DNA from: an uncultured Pseudomonadota bacterium | GTDB taxonomy: Bacteria > Pseudomonadota > Alphaproteobacteria > RF32 > CAG-239 | Assembly: GCA_902763155.1 (NCBI GenBank) | Contig: CACWQS010000004.1 | Coordinates: 99,073 to 163,072 of the forward strand | Length of the DNA stretch: 64,000 bases | Reading direction: 5' to 3' | In this document: positions 34,517-43,591 of the stretch, piece after piece | How the letters are laid out: every line of letters starts with the position of its first letter | Position numbering within the stretch: the stretch's first letter is position 1 | Notes under the pieces: model-generated | Databases searched by the model: none | Told to the model about the DNA's origin: nothing | The model's input: only the letters and a program-made list of their open reading frames with translations | Translations under genes and position numbers: made by a program

Positions 34517-37360
34517 ATGAAGACATATCATTTTGTATTGGGATTATTGGCAATAATAAGTTTTATAAGACCAGCATCGGCTGAGGGGATAGCGCTTTAT
34601 AAGACTGAAGAACTACGGTTTGAAAACCAAGACGGACGCGAAATTGTTTACGATCAGTCGGACGAGCTCTTTAACGGAGCGGTGGTGTTGCCTGATGATG
34701 AGGGTAGAAAAATAACCTATATTTACAAAAACGGGCAAAAAAACGGGGTGGCAGTTTCACGCTATGCTGATGGCAAAGTTGAGTTTGAAACCACTTATGC
34801 CGACGGTGTCAAAAACGGAGAGGAGTTACTTTTTTCGGCGAACCAAATTCCTCAATATAAGAAAACATACAAGAATAATGTTTTAGACGGGGAATATATT
34901 GTTTTTTATGCTAACGGCAAGCCTAAGCAAAAAGATATGTATTCTGCGGGTTTGCTCAGTGGCGAAAGTATGCTTTTTGATGAGAATGGTAATATTAAAA
35001 AGATTATTCACTATAAAAACGGCAACAAAGACGGCGTTGAAAGAATTATAGAGAACAATATACTTGTGGAAGAAAATGTATATAAAGAGGGTGTTTTGCA
35101 TGGCATAACCAAAAAGTATGATGCGAAATATTTAACCGATGAGATATCTTACCAAAACGGCGAAAAAGAAGGGCTACATACAACCTATTCCTCAAAAGGC
35201 GGAAAACGAGAAGTTCCATATCATCATGATAAAAAGTCCGGCATAGCTTCGGCTTATTATCCTACCGGAAAATTGGCACGACGCGTTAGTTATATAAACG
35301 ATAAGCGTAACGGTGTGGCCGAAAAATGGGATGAACAGGGAGTTTTGCGCGAAAGCGAAAACTACAAAAATGATATGAAAGACGGCATAGGTCGTGTTTT
35401 TGATGAACAAGGGTTGTTAACCCAAGTGCATTACACGGTCAAAGATACTGTTTTGGCCAACGTTGATATTTTGCAACATGACGATTTGAAAGAAATTTAT
35501 ATTGCATATTTACAAGGGGTACTGAATGAATACAGCGGGCAAAAAACAAATTGGTATAAGATTTTGTGGCTGGGTATCAGCACCGGAGATATAAAAATTT
35601 TGCAAGAATTATCAAATCAGATGAAAATGTATGGCTATAATATTGCCGATATACAGGCTTATCAAAAGGAAAGCGGGCATTTTTATAATGATGAAAATCG
35701 GCAATTATTCTTCGGTTTGACGCCGCTGAGTTATGCCGTAAATTTAGCCTCTCCGGTAGAAATTTTACAACTTTTTGCCAATTCTGCGGAAAGCGTTAAT
35801 GCTTTGAACGAACGGGGAACTTCGCCTTTGCAAGAGGCGGTGCGGCTCAATAATATTGATATGGTAAAATATTTACTGTTACGCGGAGCCGATGCATCAA
35901 AAGGACAAATTTTAGCAGATGCCATTAAAGAAGATGCTCAACTATCAATTATTGAAGAACTGCTTAAAGCCGGTGCTGACGTTAACAAAAAAGATGACAG
36001 AGGAAACACCACGCTACTATTGGCACTACAGAGAAATGATGTTGAGATATTGTCTTTGCTTTTACAGTATAATATTGATTTGAAAGGCAAAGCGGCAAAT
36101 GGCGAAAATATGCTTTTTTATGCTTATAAGCATAATGCACCTTATGAAATATTATCTGCGATTATTTCTGCCGGTATTGACGTAAATGAGCCTGATGCGG
36201 AAGGACGTTTGTTGCTTATTACGGCTTTGGAAAATGGTGATGAGAAGTTGGTTGAGCATCTGCTGAAGGCAGGCGCTGATGTTAACAAAACAGATTCTAA
36301 AGGGATTAGTGCGATTGTCTATGTTTTGCATCACTTTAATGATTCCGATATAGAGAAAAAAATCATTTTACAAGGGAATAGAGGACATAATTTGCCGCAA
36401 TTTAACCGCCCGTTGTGGCAAGTTTTGGCTGATGAAAATCTTTTGGATATGTTAGATGCCGTTCTGGAAGATAGCAACATGGATAAAACCGATATTAACG
36501 GAACGGTGCCGCAAAATTATTTATTGCAAAAAAACGACAATCCGGAACTGATTGATATTGCCTTAAAACATATTTCAGCAATAGATGATGAGTTGCTTTG
36601 GCTGACTGTGCGAAATAATGATGCTGAAACGTTGCAGAAATTAGTTACCAAAGGGGGAGATGTTAATGCTAAGAATGAGCAAGGTGTTTCGCTTTTGGAA
36701 TGGATTTTGCAAAATAAGACCGATAAAAAATTATTACAAGCCTTGGTATCTCCATCTTTGGAAGTAAATACACCAGATGCAAGCGGAGAATTACCTTTGG
36801 AAATCGCTACAAAAAATAACGATTCGGTAGCGGTGAAATTTTTACTGCAACAAGGGGCAGACGTGAACATTAAAGTTGACGATAATCTTTTGATCAGCAC
36901 TTTGACAATAGAACAGGATGAGGTAACAAAACTTTTGCTTGGTGCTAATGCCGACTTGCAATATGTTAATCCGGAAAAGCAAACGGTTTTGATGCTGGCC
37001 GTGGCACAACTTAATTTGCCGCTGATTGAGGCATATATTTCTCAATATAAGGATAATATTTTTGCCCGAGATAATTTAGGTAATAATGCCTTGCACTATT
37101 TGGCATCGGGCGCAGAAAAATATGCAAATTTATCGGAGGATAAACTACTGTCAAATATAGAAAAATGTTTGCGAGTATTAACAGATAGTGGTTTAAATAT
37201 TAACGAGCAGAATGGTAACGGCGAAACTTTGGCTATCCGTTTGGCAAAGAAAAAAGTGCCGCATCGGAGAGAAATCGAAGCCTTGTTGCAAAAATTAGGA
37301 GCAGATTTGGCAATAAAAGACCAGTATCGCAAAACCGCTGCCGATTATTGGGAGAGGTAA
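34517..37360 (+). CDS. Large exported protein with MORN-like and ankyrin repeats
   Basis: I start at MKTYHFVLGLL, an intact signal peptide (cleaved near ASA-EG), rather than 48 bp upstream. The mature protein is about 920 residues. The first 280 are MORN/YwqK-type repeats (KNGQKNGVAVSRYADGKVEFE, NGKPKQKDMYSAGLLSGE and similar). The rest is ankyrin repeats with the usual G-x-TPLxxA / LLxxGADVN pattern (for example LLKAGADVNKKDDRGNTTLLLAL and LLQQGADVNIKVDD). Both repeat types bind proteins or membranes. An exported ankyrin protein suits a surface or periplasmic scaffold or a secreted effector; this is inference. Confidence 0.85.
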   Translation: MKTYHFVLGLLAIISFIRPASAEGIALYKTEELRFENQDGREIVYDQSDELFNGAVVLPDDEGRKITYIYKNGQKNGVAVSRYADGKVEFETTYADGVKNGEELLFSANQIPQYKKTYKNNVLDGEYIVFYANGKPKQKDMYSAGLLSGESMLFDENGNIKKIIHYKNGNKDGVERIIENNILVEENVYKEGVLHGITKKYDAKYLTDEISYQNGEKEGLHTTYSSKGGKREVPYHHDKKSGIASAYYPTGKLARRVSYINDKRNGVAEKWDEQGVLRESENYKNDMKDGIGRVFDEQGLLTQVHYTVKDTVLANVDILQHDDLKEIYIAYLQGVLNEYSGQKTNWYKILWLGISTGDIKILQELSNQMKMYGYNIADIQAYQKESGHFYNDENRQLFFGLTPLSYAVNLASPVEILQLFANSAESVNALNERGTSPLQEAVRLNNIDMVKYLLLRGADASKGQILADAIKEDAQLSIIEELLKAGADVNKKDDRGNTTLLLALQRNDVEILSLLLQYNIDLKGKAANGENMLFYAYKHNAPYEILSAIISAGIDVNEPDAEGRLLLITALENGDEKLVEHLLKAGADVNKTDSKGISAIVYVLHHFNDSDIEKKIILQGNRGHNLPQFNRPLWQVLADENLLDMLDAVLEDSNMDKTDINGTVPQNYLLQKNDNPELIDIALKHISAIDDELLWLTVRNNDAETLQKLVTKGGDVNAKNEQGVSLLEWILQNKTDKKLLQALVSPSLEVNTPDASGELPLEIATKNNDSVAVKFLLQQGADVNIKVDDNLLISTLTIEQDEVTKLLLGANADLQYVNPEKQTVLMLAVAQLNLPLIEAYISQYKDNIFARDNLGNNALHYLASGAEKYANLSEDKLLSNIEKCLRVLTDSGLNINEQNGNGETLAIRLAKKKVPHRREIEALLQKLGADLAIKDQYRKTAADYWER

Positions 37361-37422
37361 TTGCATCTTGCTTCTTTTATTAAAAGCACTCTTATTTTTG
37401 TTTATTCCTTGCGATAAATATT

Positions 37423-38145
37423 TTAGCGCACAAACTTTTTCTGCACATGAATTTGGCGGGAATGTTTCAGCTCTTGCCTCGGAGTAAAGTCAAAATAAAA
37501 CGAATCGATATTTTTATTGATTTTTTCTTTAGTGTGCATACGCTTTTGCAACTCCAGTTTATGTTTGAGTGAGCTTTTATATTTGCGTCCGGCGCCGATA
37601 CGATTACGGCTCATGTAGGTAGTATCAACAAAAAATTTGCGCCCGTCATATAAAGTAACTTTATTCCAAGCATGTCCTTCTGCGGGCATTTCAGAAGCGC
37701 GATACCACTGCTTGACAGCTTTAGCGTTTTGCAATACATAACCGGAAACCACCTCAACTCCACGTATATTGGCAATATTGGCCATATCGGCAAAAAGCTG
37801 AGCAAAATCACTACAAATACCGGCTTTGGTTCGTAAAATATCATAATTAACACGCATTTCCTTAATGTTAACACGACCATTGTCATATTTATAGTTATCG
37901 TAAGCAATATGCGAGGCAATCCAATACGCTATTACCCGCAATTTGTCATAATCGTTAGGATAAGGACGGATCAGATATTGAGTTAGTTGGTATTTATTGG
38001 CGGAAATATGATCCGGAGCATTAAAAGCTCGTTGCTCAATACTGTAATCTGTTGCCGGCAAGTAATAATCATTATCTTCATAAGTTTGCGCATAGCAAAT
38101 CGTTGCCGTAAACATCTCCAATGCAACTACTATGTATTTCAGCAT
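37423..38145 (-). CDS. Exported transglutaminase-like cysteine protein
   Basis: A signal peptide (residues 1-19) precedes a transglutaminase/protease-like fold. The catalytic triad is clear: Cys111 in KAGICSDFAQLF, His158 in EGHAWNKV and Asp174 in FFVDTTY. Such domains often cleave or cross-link peptide amides. The C-terminal 60 residues are basic (KHKLELQKRMHTKEKINKN). The substrate is unknown. It starts 2 bp after the TPR-methyltransferase stop, so the two form one operon, and it is convergent with the ankyrin gene. Confidence 0.8.
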   Translation of the reverse strand: MLKYIVVALEMFTATICYAQTYEDNDYYLPATDYSIEQRAFNAPDHISANKYQLTQYLIRPYPNDYDKLRVIAYWIASHIAYDNYKYDNGRVNIKEMRVNYDILRTKAGICSDFAQLFADMANIANIRGVEVVSGYVLQNAKAVKQWYRASEMPAEGHAWNKVTLYDGRKFFVDTTYMSRNRIGAGRKYKSSLKHKLELQKRMHTKEKINKNIDSFYFDFTPRQELKHSRQIHVQKKFVR

Positions 38146-38147
38146 TT

Positions 38148-39683
38148 TTAACCTATCGGTTGCTTAGCTAAATTTGGTTTTTGCGCTACCACCACATAGC
38201 CATAAACCGGACGTTCGGCTTCATTACGTAAAATGTGGCGTTCTTGTGAAATCTGTCTCAAACCGGCACTTTTCAGCACTCTTTCAACATAAGACGGAGA
38301 ATGAACGAATCGACCACTTGGCGTTAGGAAGAAGTCGTCTTTATTAAATGTATTTTCGGAAAAAGTGAAAACAAACAATCCATCGGGTGTTAAACTGCGT
38401 GAAACACGCACAAACGCTTTTGCTAAATCCCCGAAATAGGTCCATACATCAGAAGCGACAATAACATTGAAAAAATATGAAGTATTTTCCAAATAGTGGC
38501 ATATATCATCGCATATAAGTTGCGAATATACCCGTTTTTTAGATGCTTCTTCAATCATTTTTTCGGATAAGTCAATCCCTATTAAACCTTTAAACGAAGC
38601 AAATTTCTTTATTTTCACTCCGCACAAACCGGTTCCGCAACCTAAATCAGCGATATGATGTTTGGTAAATAAAGATGTCTTTAAGTGGCGAGATAGCGCT
38701 TCATAAATCAGATTAGGCGCCTGATAGTCCAAATCGGCCAAAGTTTGGTCAAAATCCGGCGCAAAGGCATTGAAAGTTGCCTTAATAAACTCAGCATCGG
38801 AATTTTGTAAGTTACTACCATTGATAATGGCATTAGCCATGTGCTCGACAATTTTATTTTCAGGAAAAAATTTGAGCCATTTAGCGGCAAATTTTTCCGC
38901 TAATTCCGGACTTTTTTCGGAATAACACTCATAAAGCAAATAACCGAAATTAAGCTGGATTGAAGCTTGAGGATTTGGAGAGTTCTTAACATAGCGCCAT
39001 GCAAACAGCACACAGTTTTCCCAGTCGTTCATCGCACGATAAGCATCGCTTAATGCATTAAGCACTTCTAATCTGGTTTGATCTAATTCATAGGCACGCG
39101 TAAACATTGCAACAGCTTTTTCAGGTTTATTCATGGCACTGAGTGAATTGCCAGCCAGAATATGCGCCGTAATACTCGACGGATGTTTATGCAAAGATTT
39201 TTTAGCAAATTCAAGAGCCAGCACGTATTTCCCCATACAATAATAAGTGTTGGCAATGTTAATCATTGCGATATAGCTGTTATTATTATACTCATACATT
39301 TTCTGATAATAATGCAGAGCGGTTTCATAATCAGCAGTGCAAAATCCCACATTAGCCAGATTCTGCCATGCCGCAACATTGTTGGCGTTTATATTGAGCA
39401 CTTGACCGGCATAGTTAGCGGCTTGACGATAATCTTTAAGCTCATAAAATATAGTAGATAAATTAAGCAATCCGGCTTCGGAATTTTTATTGATTTTCAA
39501 GGCCTCAAAATACATCTCGATTGCTTTATCTTTATTACCCATACCGTCAAAACAATTTCCGCAAGCAATGAGATATTTTTCGCTTTTTGGTTTGTTTTGC
39601 AATAAAAGTTGGTACAACTCCAAAGCTTTGGCGTATTCTTTTTCGCCAAACAAAATAGATGCCTGATGCTCTAAATTTTCCAC
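38148..39683 (-). CDS. TPR protein with C-terminal SAM-dependent methyltransferase
   Basis: I choose a GTG start five bases after GAGG. Longer in-frame starts would read through the promoter and sequence of the divergent tRNA-Leu. The first 250 or so residues are tetratricopeptide repeats (A-x8-A/G-x-Y pattern, such as AIEMYFEALKINKNSEAGLLNLSTIFYELKDYRQA). The C-terminal 190 hold a class I methyltransferase domain with motif I HHIADLGCGTGLCGVKIK and motif II IGIDLSEKMIEEA. Similar TPR-methyltransferases act in envelope or polysaccharide pathways, but no target is known here. It is cotranscribed with the transglutaminase gene. Confidence 0.8.
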   Translation of the reverse strand: MENLEHQASILFGEKEYAKALELYQLLLQNKPKSEKYLIACGNCFDGMGNKDKAIEMYFEALKINKNSEAGLLNLSTIFYELKDYRQAANYAGQVLNINANNVAAWQNLANVGFCTADYETALHYYQKMYEYNNNSYIAMINIANTYYCMGKYVLALEFAKKSLHKHPSSITAHILAGNSLSAMNKPEKAVAMFTRAYELDQTRLEVLNALSDAYRAMNDWENCVLFAWRYVKNSPNPQASIQLNFGYLLYECYSEKSPELAEKFAAKWLKFFPENKIVEHMANAIINGSNLQNSDAEFIKATFNAFAPDFDQTLADLDYQAPNLIYEALSRHLKTSLFTKHHIADLGCGTGLCGVKIKKFASFKGLIGIDLSEKMIEEASKKRVYSQLICDDICHYLENTSYFFNVIVASDVWTYFGDLAKAFVRVSRSLTPDGLFVFTFSENTFNKDDFFLTPSGRFVHSPSYVERVLKSAGLRQISQERHILRNEAERPVYGYVVVAQKPNLAKQPIG

Positions 39684-39783
39684 ATTTACCTCAAATCTAT
39701 TCAAACTGGCGGCATTATAACATAAAATAAAGCAAAGTAAAAGACTTTTTAGTAAGAAAAAATGCAATTTTCCAAAAAAACTG

Positions 39784-39812
39784 TTGACGAAGAAAAATAA
39801 ATAGTGTATCAA
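39784..39812 (+). promoter_or_regulatory. Promoter of tRNA-Leu
   Basis: TTGACG, a 17-bp spacer and TATCAA, with the predicted start about 14 bp before the tRNA. Confidence 0.75.
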
Positions 39813-39832
39813 CTTACTTGCTGAAGGTAAAT

Positions 39833-39917
39833 GGGGTTGTGGCGGAACTGGTAGACGCGCCAGACTCAAAATCTGGTTCCCTCGGGAGTGGGAGTTCGAT
39901 TCTCCCCGGCCCTACCA
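39833..39917 (+). tRNA. tRNA-Leu (CAA)
   Basis: The acceptor GGGGTTG/CGGCCCT pairs with G-U wobbles, the D-arm has GCG/CGC, and the anticodon stem CCAGA/TCTGG encloses CTCAAAA (anticodon CAA). A variable arm (TTCCCTCGGGAG) and T-arm GGGAG-TTCGATT-CTCCC follow; CCA is encoded. Confidence 0.96.
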
Positions 39918-39928
39918 TTAAGGATGAA

Positions 39929-39960
39929 AGCGCCAAGCTGAATTACTTGGTGCTTTTTTT
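39929..39960 (+). terminator. Terminator of tRNA-Leu
   Basis: AGCGCCAAG pairs with CTTGGTGCT (one G-U) around an 8-nt loop and is followed by seven T. Confidence 0.88.
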
Positions 39961-40004
39961 ATTTTGCAAATTTATATTTCAGCATAAACAGCAAGGAGAA
40001 TAAA

Positions 40005-40463
40005 ATGAAAAAGATATTACTGATATTGGTGCTTGTATTGTTCGGTGCCGAAGCTGTGCAAGCCCAAATGCCTAAAAGTGATAACGTTACCAATGAAAAA
40101 GTTATATTATCTAATGCCGAACGCAAATCCGCACTACGCAAAAGAGTAGCTGAACAAAAGCAAGCATTGGCCGAAAAACATGAAAAAGTCAAAAAAGAGG
40201 AAGAAGAAGCCAGATTACGAGCAGAGGAAGAAGCTCGTTTGGCTGCAGAAAAAGCAGCAGCCGAAGCAGGAGAAATTGCATCATCTGCTAATGTGGTAAT
40301 TTTGCCGGCGACTAATGATGCGGAAAACAACTCAGAAGAAATTAAAGAAGACGAAAAAGAAATCGAAGTCGAGGTCGAAACAACCGAAGATTTAGAAAGC
40401 GCCATAAAGAGTCTGCAGGAAGATCTGAAGCGCTTACAGGAAAATCAAAACAGTTTGCAATAA
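40005..40463 (+). CDS. Exported coiled-coil protein, unknown function
   Basis: The 152-residue product has a signal peptide (cleaved after VQA-Q, about residue 20), then a charged, Lys/Glu/Ala-rich coiled coil (about 40-90: KRVAEQKQALAEKHEKVKKEEEEARLRAEEEARLAAEKAAAE). An acidic segment rich in Glu and a final helical part (LESAIKSLQEDLKRLQENQNSLQ) follow. It could be a periplasmic spacer protein. AAGGAG precedes the ATG. It is a single gene after tRNA-Leu. Confidence 0.6.
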   Translation: MKKILLILVLVLFGAEAVQAQMPKSDNVTNEKVILSNAERKSALRKRVAEQKQALAEKHEKVKKEEEEARLRAEEEARLAAEKAAAEAGEIASSANVVILPATNDAENNSEEIKEDEKEIEVEVETTEDLESAIKSLQEDLKRLQENQNSLQ

Positions 40464-40480
40464 GGTAGCTAAAATAATTA

Positions 40481-40524
40481 AAAACATAAAAGGCGCCGTC
40501 AGATACAGTGCCTTTTATGTTTTT
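40481..40524. terminator. Bidirectional terminator between convergent genes
   Basis: AACATAAAAGGC pairs perfectly with GCCTTTTATGTT; T-rich sequence lies on both outer sides, so it serves the coiled-coil gene and pyrG. Confidence 0.88.
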
Positions 40525-40541
40525 GAATCATCTACACAAAC

Positions 40542-42194
40542 CTAAACCAGACGCGAATTGTCTATTGCCGCCTTGATAAACGACACAAACAATGGTGCCG
40601 GCGCAAACGGTTTCGACTTCAATTCCGGATGGAATTGCACACCGATAAACCACGGATGGTCCGGACGTTCCACAATCTCCGGCAATCCGCCGTCCGGCGA
40701 GGTGCCGACAATCGCCATACCGGCTTTTTGTAACATATCTTTATATTTAATATTCACCTCGTAGCGGTGGCGATGGCGTTCCGAAATTTTTTCGGCGCCG
40801 TAAATTTCTGCCGTTTTAGAATTCGGTTTCAAAACACACTCATAAGCCCCTAAACGCATTGTCCCCCCTAAATCTCCGTCTTTGTGGCGAATCTGTTTGG
40901 CGCCGTCTTTATCCCATTCGGTCATCAACCCGATAACCGGTTCGCAATTTTCATCTAATTCGGTGGTATTGGCATTTTTGATGCCACACAAGTTGCGCAT
41001 GGTTTCAATCACCGCCATTTGCATACCGAAGCAAATTCCCAAAAACGGCACTTTGTGTTCTCGAGCATATTGAACGGCGTTAATCATACCTTGTGTGCCG
41101 CGCAGACCAAAACCGCCCGGTACCAAAATGGCGCTGACATCGTTCAAAATTTCATCAGCCGATTGCGTTTCCAGCGTTTCCGAATCCACCCATTTGATTT
41201 TGACTTTATACTTATTGGCAATACCACCGTGGATAAGTGCTTCATGCAACGACTTATAGGCTTCCAAAAGCATCATATATTTACCGACTACGGCAATTCG
41301 TACTTCCCCTTCCGGATGGCGCAGAATATCGACTATATTTTCCCATTTGCTCAAATCGGTCGGCTTATCATATGGCAAATTGAAATGTTTGCATACTTGC
41401 CGGTCCATACCTTCCGCAGAATAAGCCAACGGCACCTGATAAATACTTGCCGCGTCAAGCGCGGTAATCACATTTTCCTCGCGAACATTACAAAACAGTG
41501 CCAATTTGCGCTTTTCATTTTCCGGAATTGCCATTTGCGCACGACACAAAAGCATATCCGGTTGAATTCCGTATTCTTGCAATTTTTTCACCGAATGCTG
41601 CGTCGGTTTGGTCTTCAATTCGCCGGCCGTCGGAATAAACGGCAATAACGTTACATGCACAAACATTGTGCGGTCGCGTCCCAATTCATAGGCAATCTGA
41701 CGAATCGTTTCCAAATACGGCTGTCCTTCAATATCGCCAACCGTGCCACCGATTTCACACAACACAAAATCTTCATCATGAATATCCGATAATATAAATT
41801 CTTTGATTTCGTTGGTAACATGTGGAATTACCTGAATTGTCGAACCTAAATAACTGCCATGGCGTTCCTTTTCCAAAACACGCTGATAAATCTTACCGGT
41901 GGTAACGCTATCGGTTCGCTTGGCCGGCACGCCGGAAAAACGCTCATAGTGCCCCAAATCCAAATCCGCTTCGGTGCCGTCATCAGTCACAAACACTTCA
42001 CCATGTTGGCACGGATTCATTGTTCCCGGATCAACATTCAAATACGGATCCAGTTTACGCAGACGCACCTTATAACCGCGCGCTTGCAAAATGGCCGCCA
42101 AAGATGCCGAAGCCAAGCCTTTACCCAAAGACGAAACCACGCCGCCGGTAATAAAAATGAATTTAGAATTAGGATTTAAGTTTAGTTCAGACAT
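40542..42194 (-). CDS. pyrG: CTP synthase
   Basis: PyrG makes CTP from UTP, ATP and glutamine. The N-terminal amidoligase domain opens with [19 protein letters not shown], and the C-terminal glutamine amidotransferase domain has [12 protein letters not shown] with the catalytic Cys near residue 380 and a later GVQFHPE. The full length of 550 residues fits. AAGGA precedes the ATG. Gene order tpiA-secG-pyrG on one strand is the familiar alphaproteobacterial cluster. Confidence 0.98.
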   Translation of the reverse strand: MSELNLNPNSKFIFITGGVVSSLGKGLASASLAAILQARGYKVRLRKLDPYLNVDPGTMNPCQHGEVFVTDDGTEADLDLGHYERFSGVPAKRTDSVTTGKIYQRVLEKERHGSYLGSTIQVIPHVTNEIKEFILSDIHDEDFVLCEIGGTVGDIEGQPYLETIRQIAYELGRDRTMFVHVTLLPFIPTAGELKTKPTQHSVKKLQEYGIQPDMLLCRAQMAIPENEKRKLALFCNVREENVITALDAASIYQVPLAYSAEGMDRQVCKHFNLPYDKPTDLSKWENIVDILRHPEGEVRIAVVGKYMMLLEAYKSLHEALIHGGIANKYKVKIKWVDSETLETQSADEILNDVSAILVPGGFGLRGTQGMINAVQYAREHKVPFLGICFGMQMAVIETMRNLCGIKNANTTELDENCEPVIGLMTEWDKDGAKQIRHKDGDLGGTMRLGAYECVLKPNSKTAEIYGAEKISERHRHRYEVNIKYKDMLQKAGMAIVGTSPDGGLPEIVERPDHPWFIGVQFHPELKSKPFAPAPLFVSFIKAAIDNSRLV

Positions 42195-42288
42195 ATTTTT
42201 TTCCTTATAAAAATCTCTTATTAAAAAGCGACAAAGGCACTTAACTTTTTTAAGTGCCTCCTATGTCAATTCAAATTTTTCAAAAGCC

Positions 42289-42636
42289 TTACTCCGCTAC
42301 CGGAACTTCCGGCTCAAGCGGAACATCCGGTGCTTGTTCTTCAGTAGTAACCGGTGCCGAAGCCCCACCATCGACAATAGATGTGTGATGAATTTGAACA
42401 TGACTGTAATAAATTGACAACGCCATACTCAAAACAAAGAACAGAGTAGCCAAAATGGCTGTCGTGCGAGTTAAGACATTTCCTTTCCCGCGTGCGCTGA
42501 GCAATCCACCGATACCGCTATCGCCGCCTAAACCGCTTAAAGCGCCGCCGTTAGAACGTTGCATCAAAATCACAGCCACCAAAAAAATAGCGACGATCAA
42601 TTGTAAAACGAGTAAAACAGAACCTAAAGACTCCAT
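42289..42636 (-). CDS. secG: Preprotein translocase subunit SecG
   Basis: SecG supports SecYE-dependent protein export. Its 115-residue product has two membrane segments (about residues 5-22 and 55-77) joined by the conserved cytoplasmic SNGGALSGLGG-type loop, plus an acidic Pro-rich tail. A good AAAGG lies 6 nt before the ATG. It is between tpiA (14 bp upstream) and pyrG (about 95 bp downstream). Confidence 0.93.
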   Translation of the reverse strand: MESLGSVLLVLQLIVAIFLVAVILMQRSNGGALSGLGGDSGIGGLLSARGKGNVLTRTTAILATLFFVLSMALSIYYSHVQIHHTSIVDGGASAPVTTEEQAPDVPLEPEVPVAE

Positions 42637-42650
42637 TATTTTTTCCTTTC

Positions 42651-43409
42651 TTACTTCAAAGCATTTGCCGCAATGGCCACAAAATCATCAGCCTTCAAGC
42701 TGGCACCGCCGATTAAAGCACCGTCAACATCAGGTAATTTAAGCAATTCTGCCGCATTCCCCGGCTTGACCGAACCACCGTAGAGAATGCGCATTTTATT
42801 GGCTGTTGCTTTACCGAGTTTTTTAGCCAGCGCTGCGCGAATTGCCGCATGTACTTCTTCGACATCGTTAGCTGTCGGAGTCTTTCCCGTACCAATTGCC
42901 CAAATCGGTTCATAAGCAATGACCGTATTTTTAGCGGTGGCATCACTCGGTACCGAGCCGTTAATCTCATCTTGGCAAACTTTTATGGTTTTTCCGGCAT
43001 CACGTTCAGCCCCCGTTTCACCGATACAAATCACCGTATTCAAGCCGGCCTGATGTGCGGCAACGGCTTTTTTGTTAATTAAAGCGTTCGATTCTTTATG
43101 GTCAACACGTCTTTCCGAATGGCCGATAATGGTATAAGTGCAACCTAAATCTTTCAGCATCAATGGACTGATATCGCCGGTGTGCGCACCGAATTCGGCA
43201 AAATGCACATCTTGGGCACCGAGAGCAATTTTTGTGCCGCGCAGACATTTTTTAACCAATCCCAACAATGTGAACGGCGGGCAAACCAAAAAATCGCAGT
43301 CATATTTTCCAGCTTTTACTTTTTCAGCCACGGCTTTCGCTAAAGCCACACCATCTGCCGACAGACAATTCATCTTCCAGTTGCCGGCAATCAATTTTTT
43401 ACGAGCCAT
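42651..43409 (-). CDS. tpiA: Triosephosphate isomerase
   Basis: TpiA interconverts dihydroxyacetone phosphate and glyceraldehyde-3-phosphate. I use the ATG giving MARKKLIAGNWKMN, since AAGGATA precedes it; the upstream ATG adds 8 residues without support. Catalytic Lys12 (GNWKMN), His in TIIGHSERR and Glu in AYEPIWAIGTG are visible. At 252 residues the length is standard. It begins the tpiA-secG-pyrG unit and faces ppiD across a shared promoter region. Confidence 0.98.
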   Translation of the reverse strand: MARKKLIAGNWKMNCLSADGVALAKAVAEKVKAGKYDCDFLVCPPFTLLGLVKKCLRGTKIALGAQDVHFAEFGAHTGDISPLMLKDLGCTYTIIGHSERRVDHKESNALINKKAVAAHQAGLNTVICIGETGAERDAGKTIKVCQDEINGSVPSDATAKNTVIAYEPIWAIGTGKTPTANDVEEVHAAIRAALAKKLGKATANKMRILYGGSVKPGNAAELLKLPDVDGALIGGASLKADDFVAIAANALK

Positions 43410-43591
43410 ATTATCTATCCTTATGTTAAACATACAAAACTACCATACTCTTAGCATATCGATTTTTATTTTTCTACTAAAAAAAAAGTTTAGCCACATT
43501 TTATTGCGTTGCATAATTTAATTTAAGAATTGCATAAATTATTTATATTTTTATAATAAGCAAAAATAACTTTAATATATAAGGAAAAAAT

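Noticed and set aside
39684..39869. N-terminal extension of the TPR-methyltransferase frame
   Set aside because: It would run across the divergent tRNA-Leu and its promoter; the GTG at 39683 has a good GAGG.
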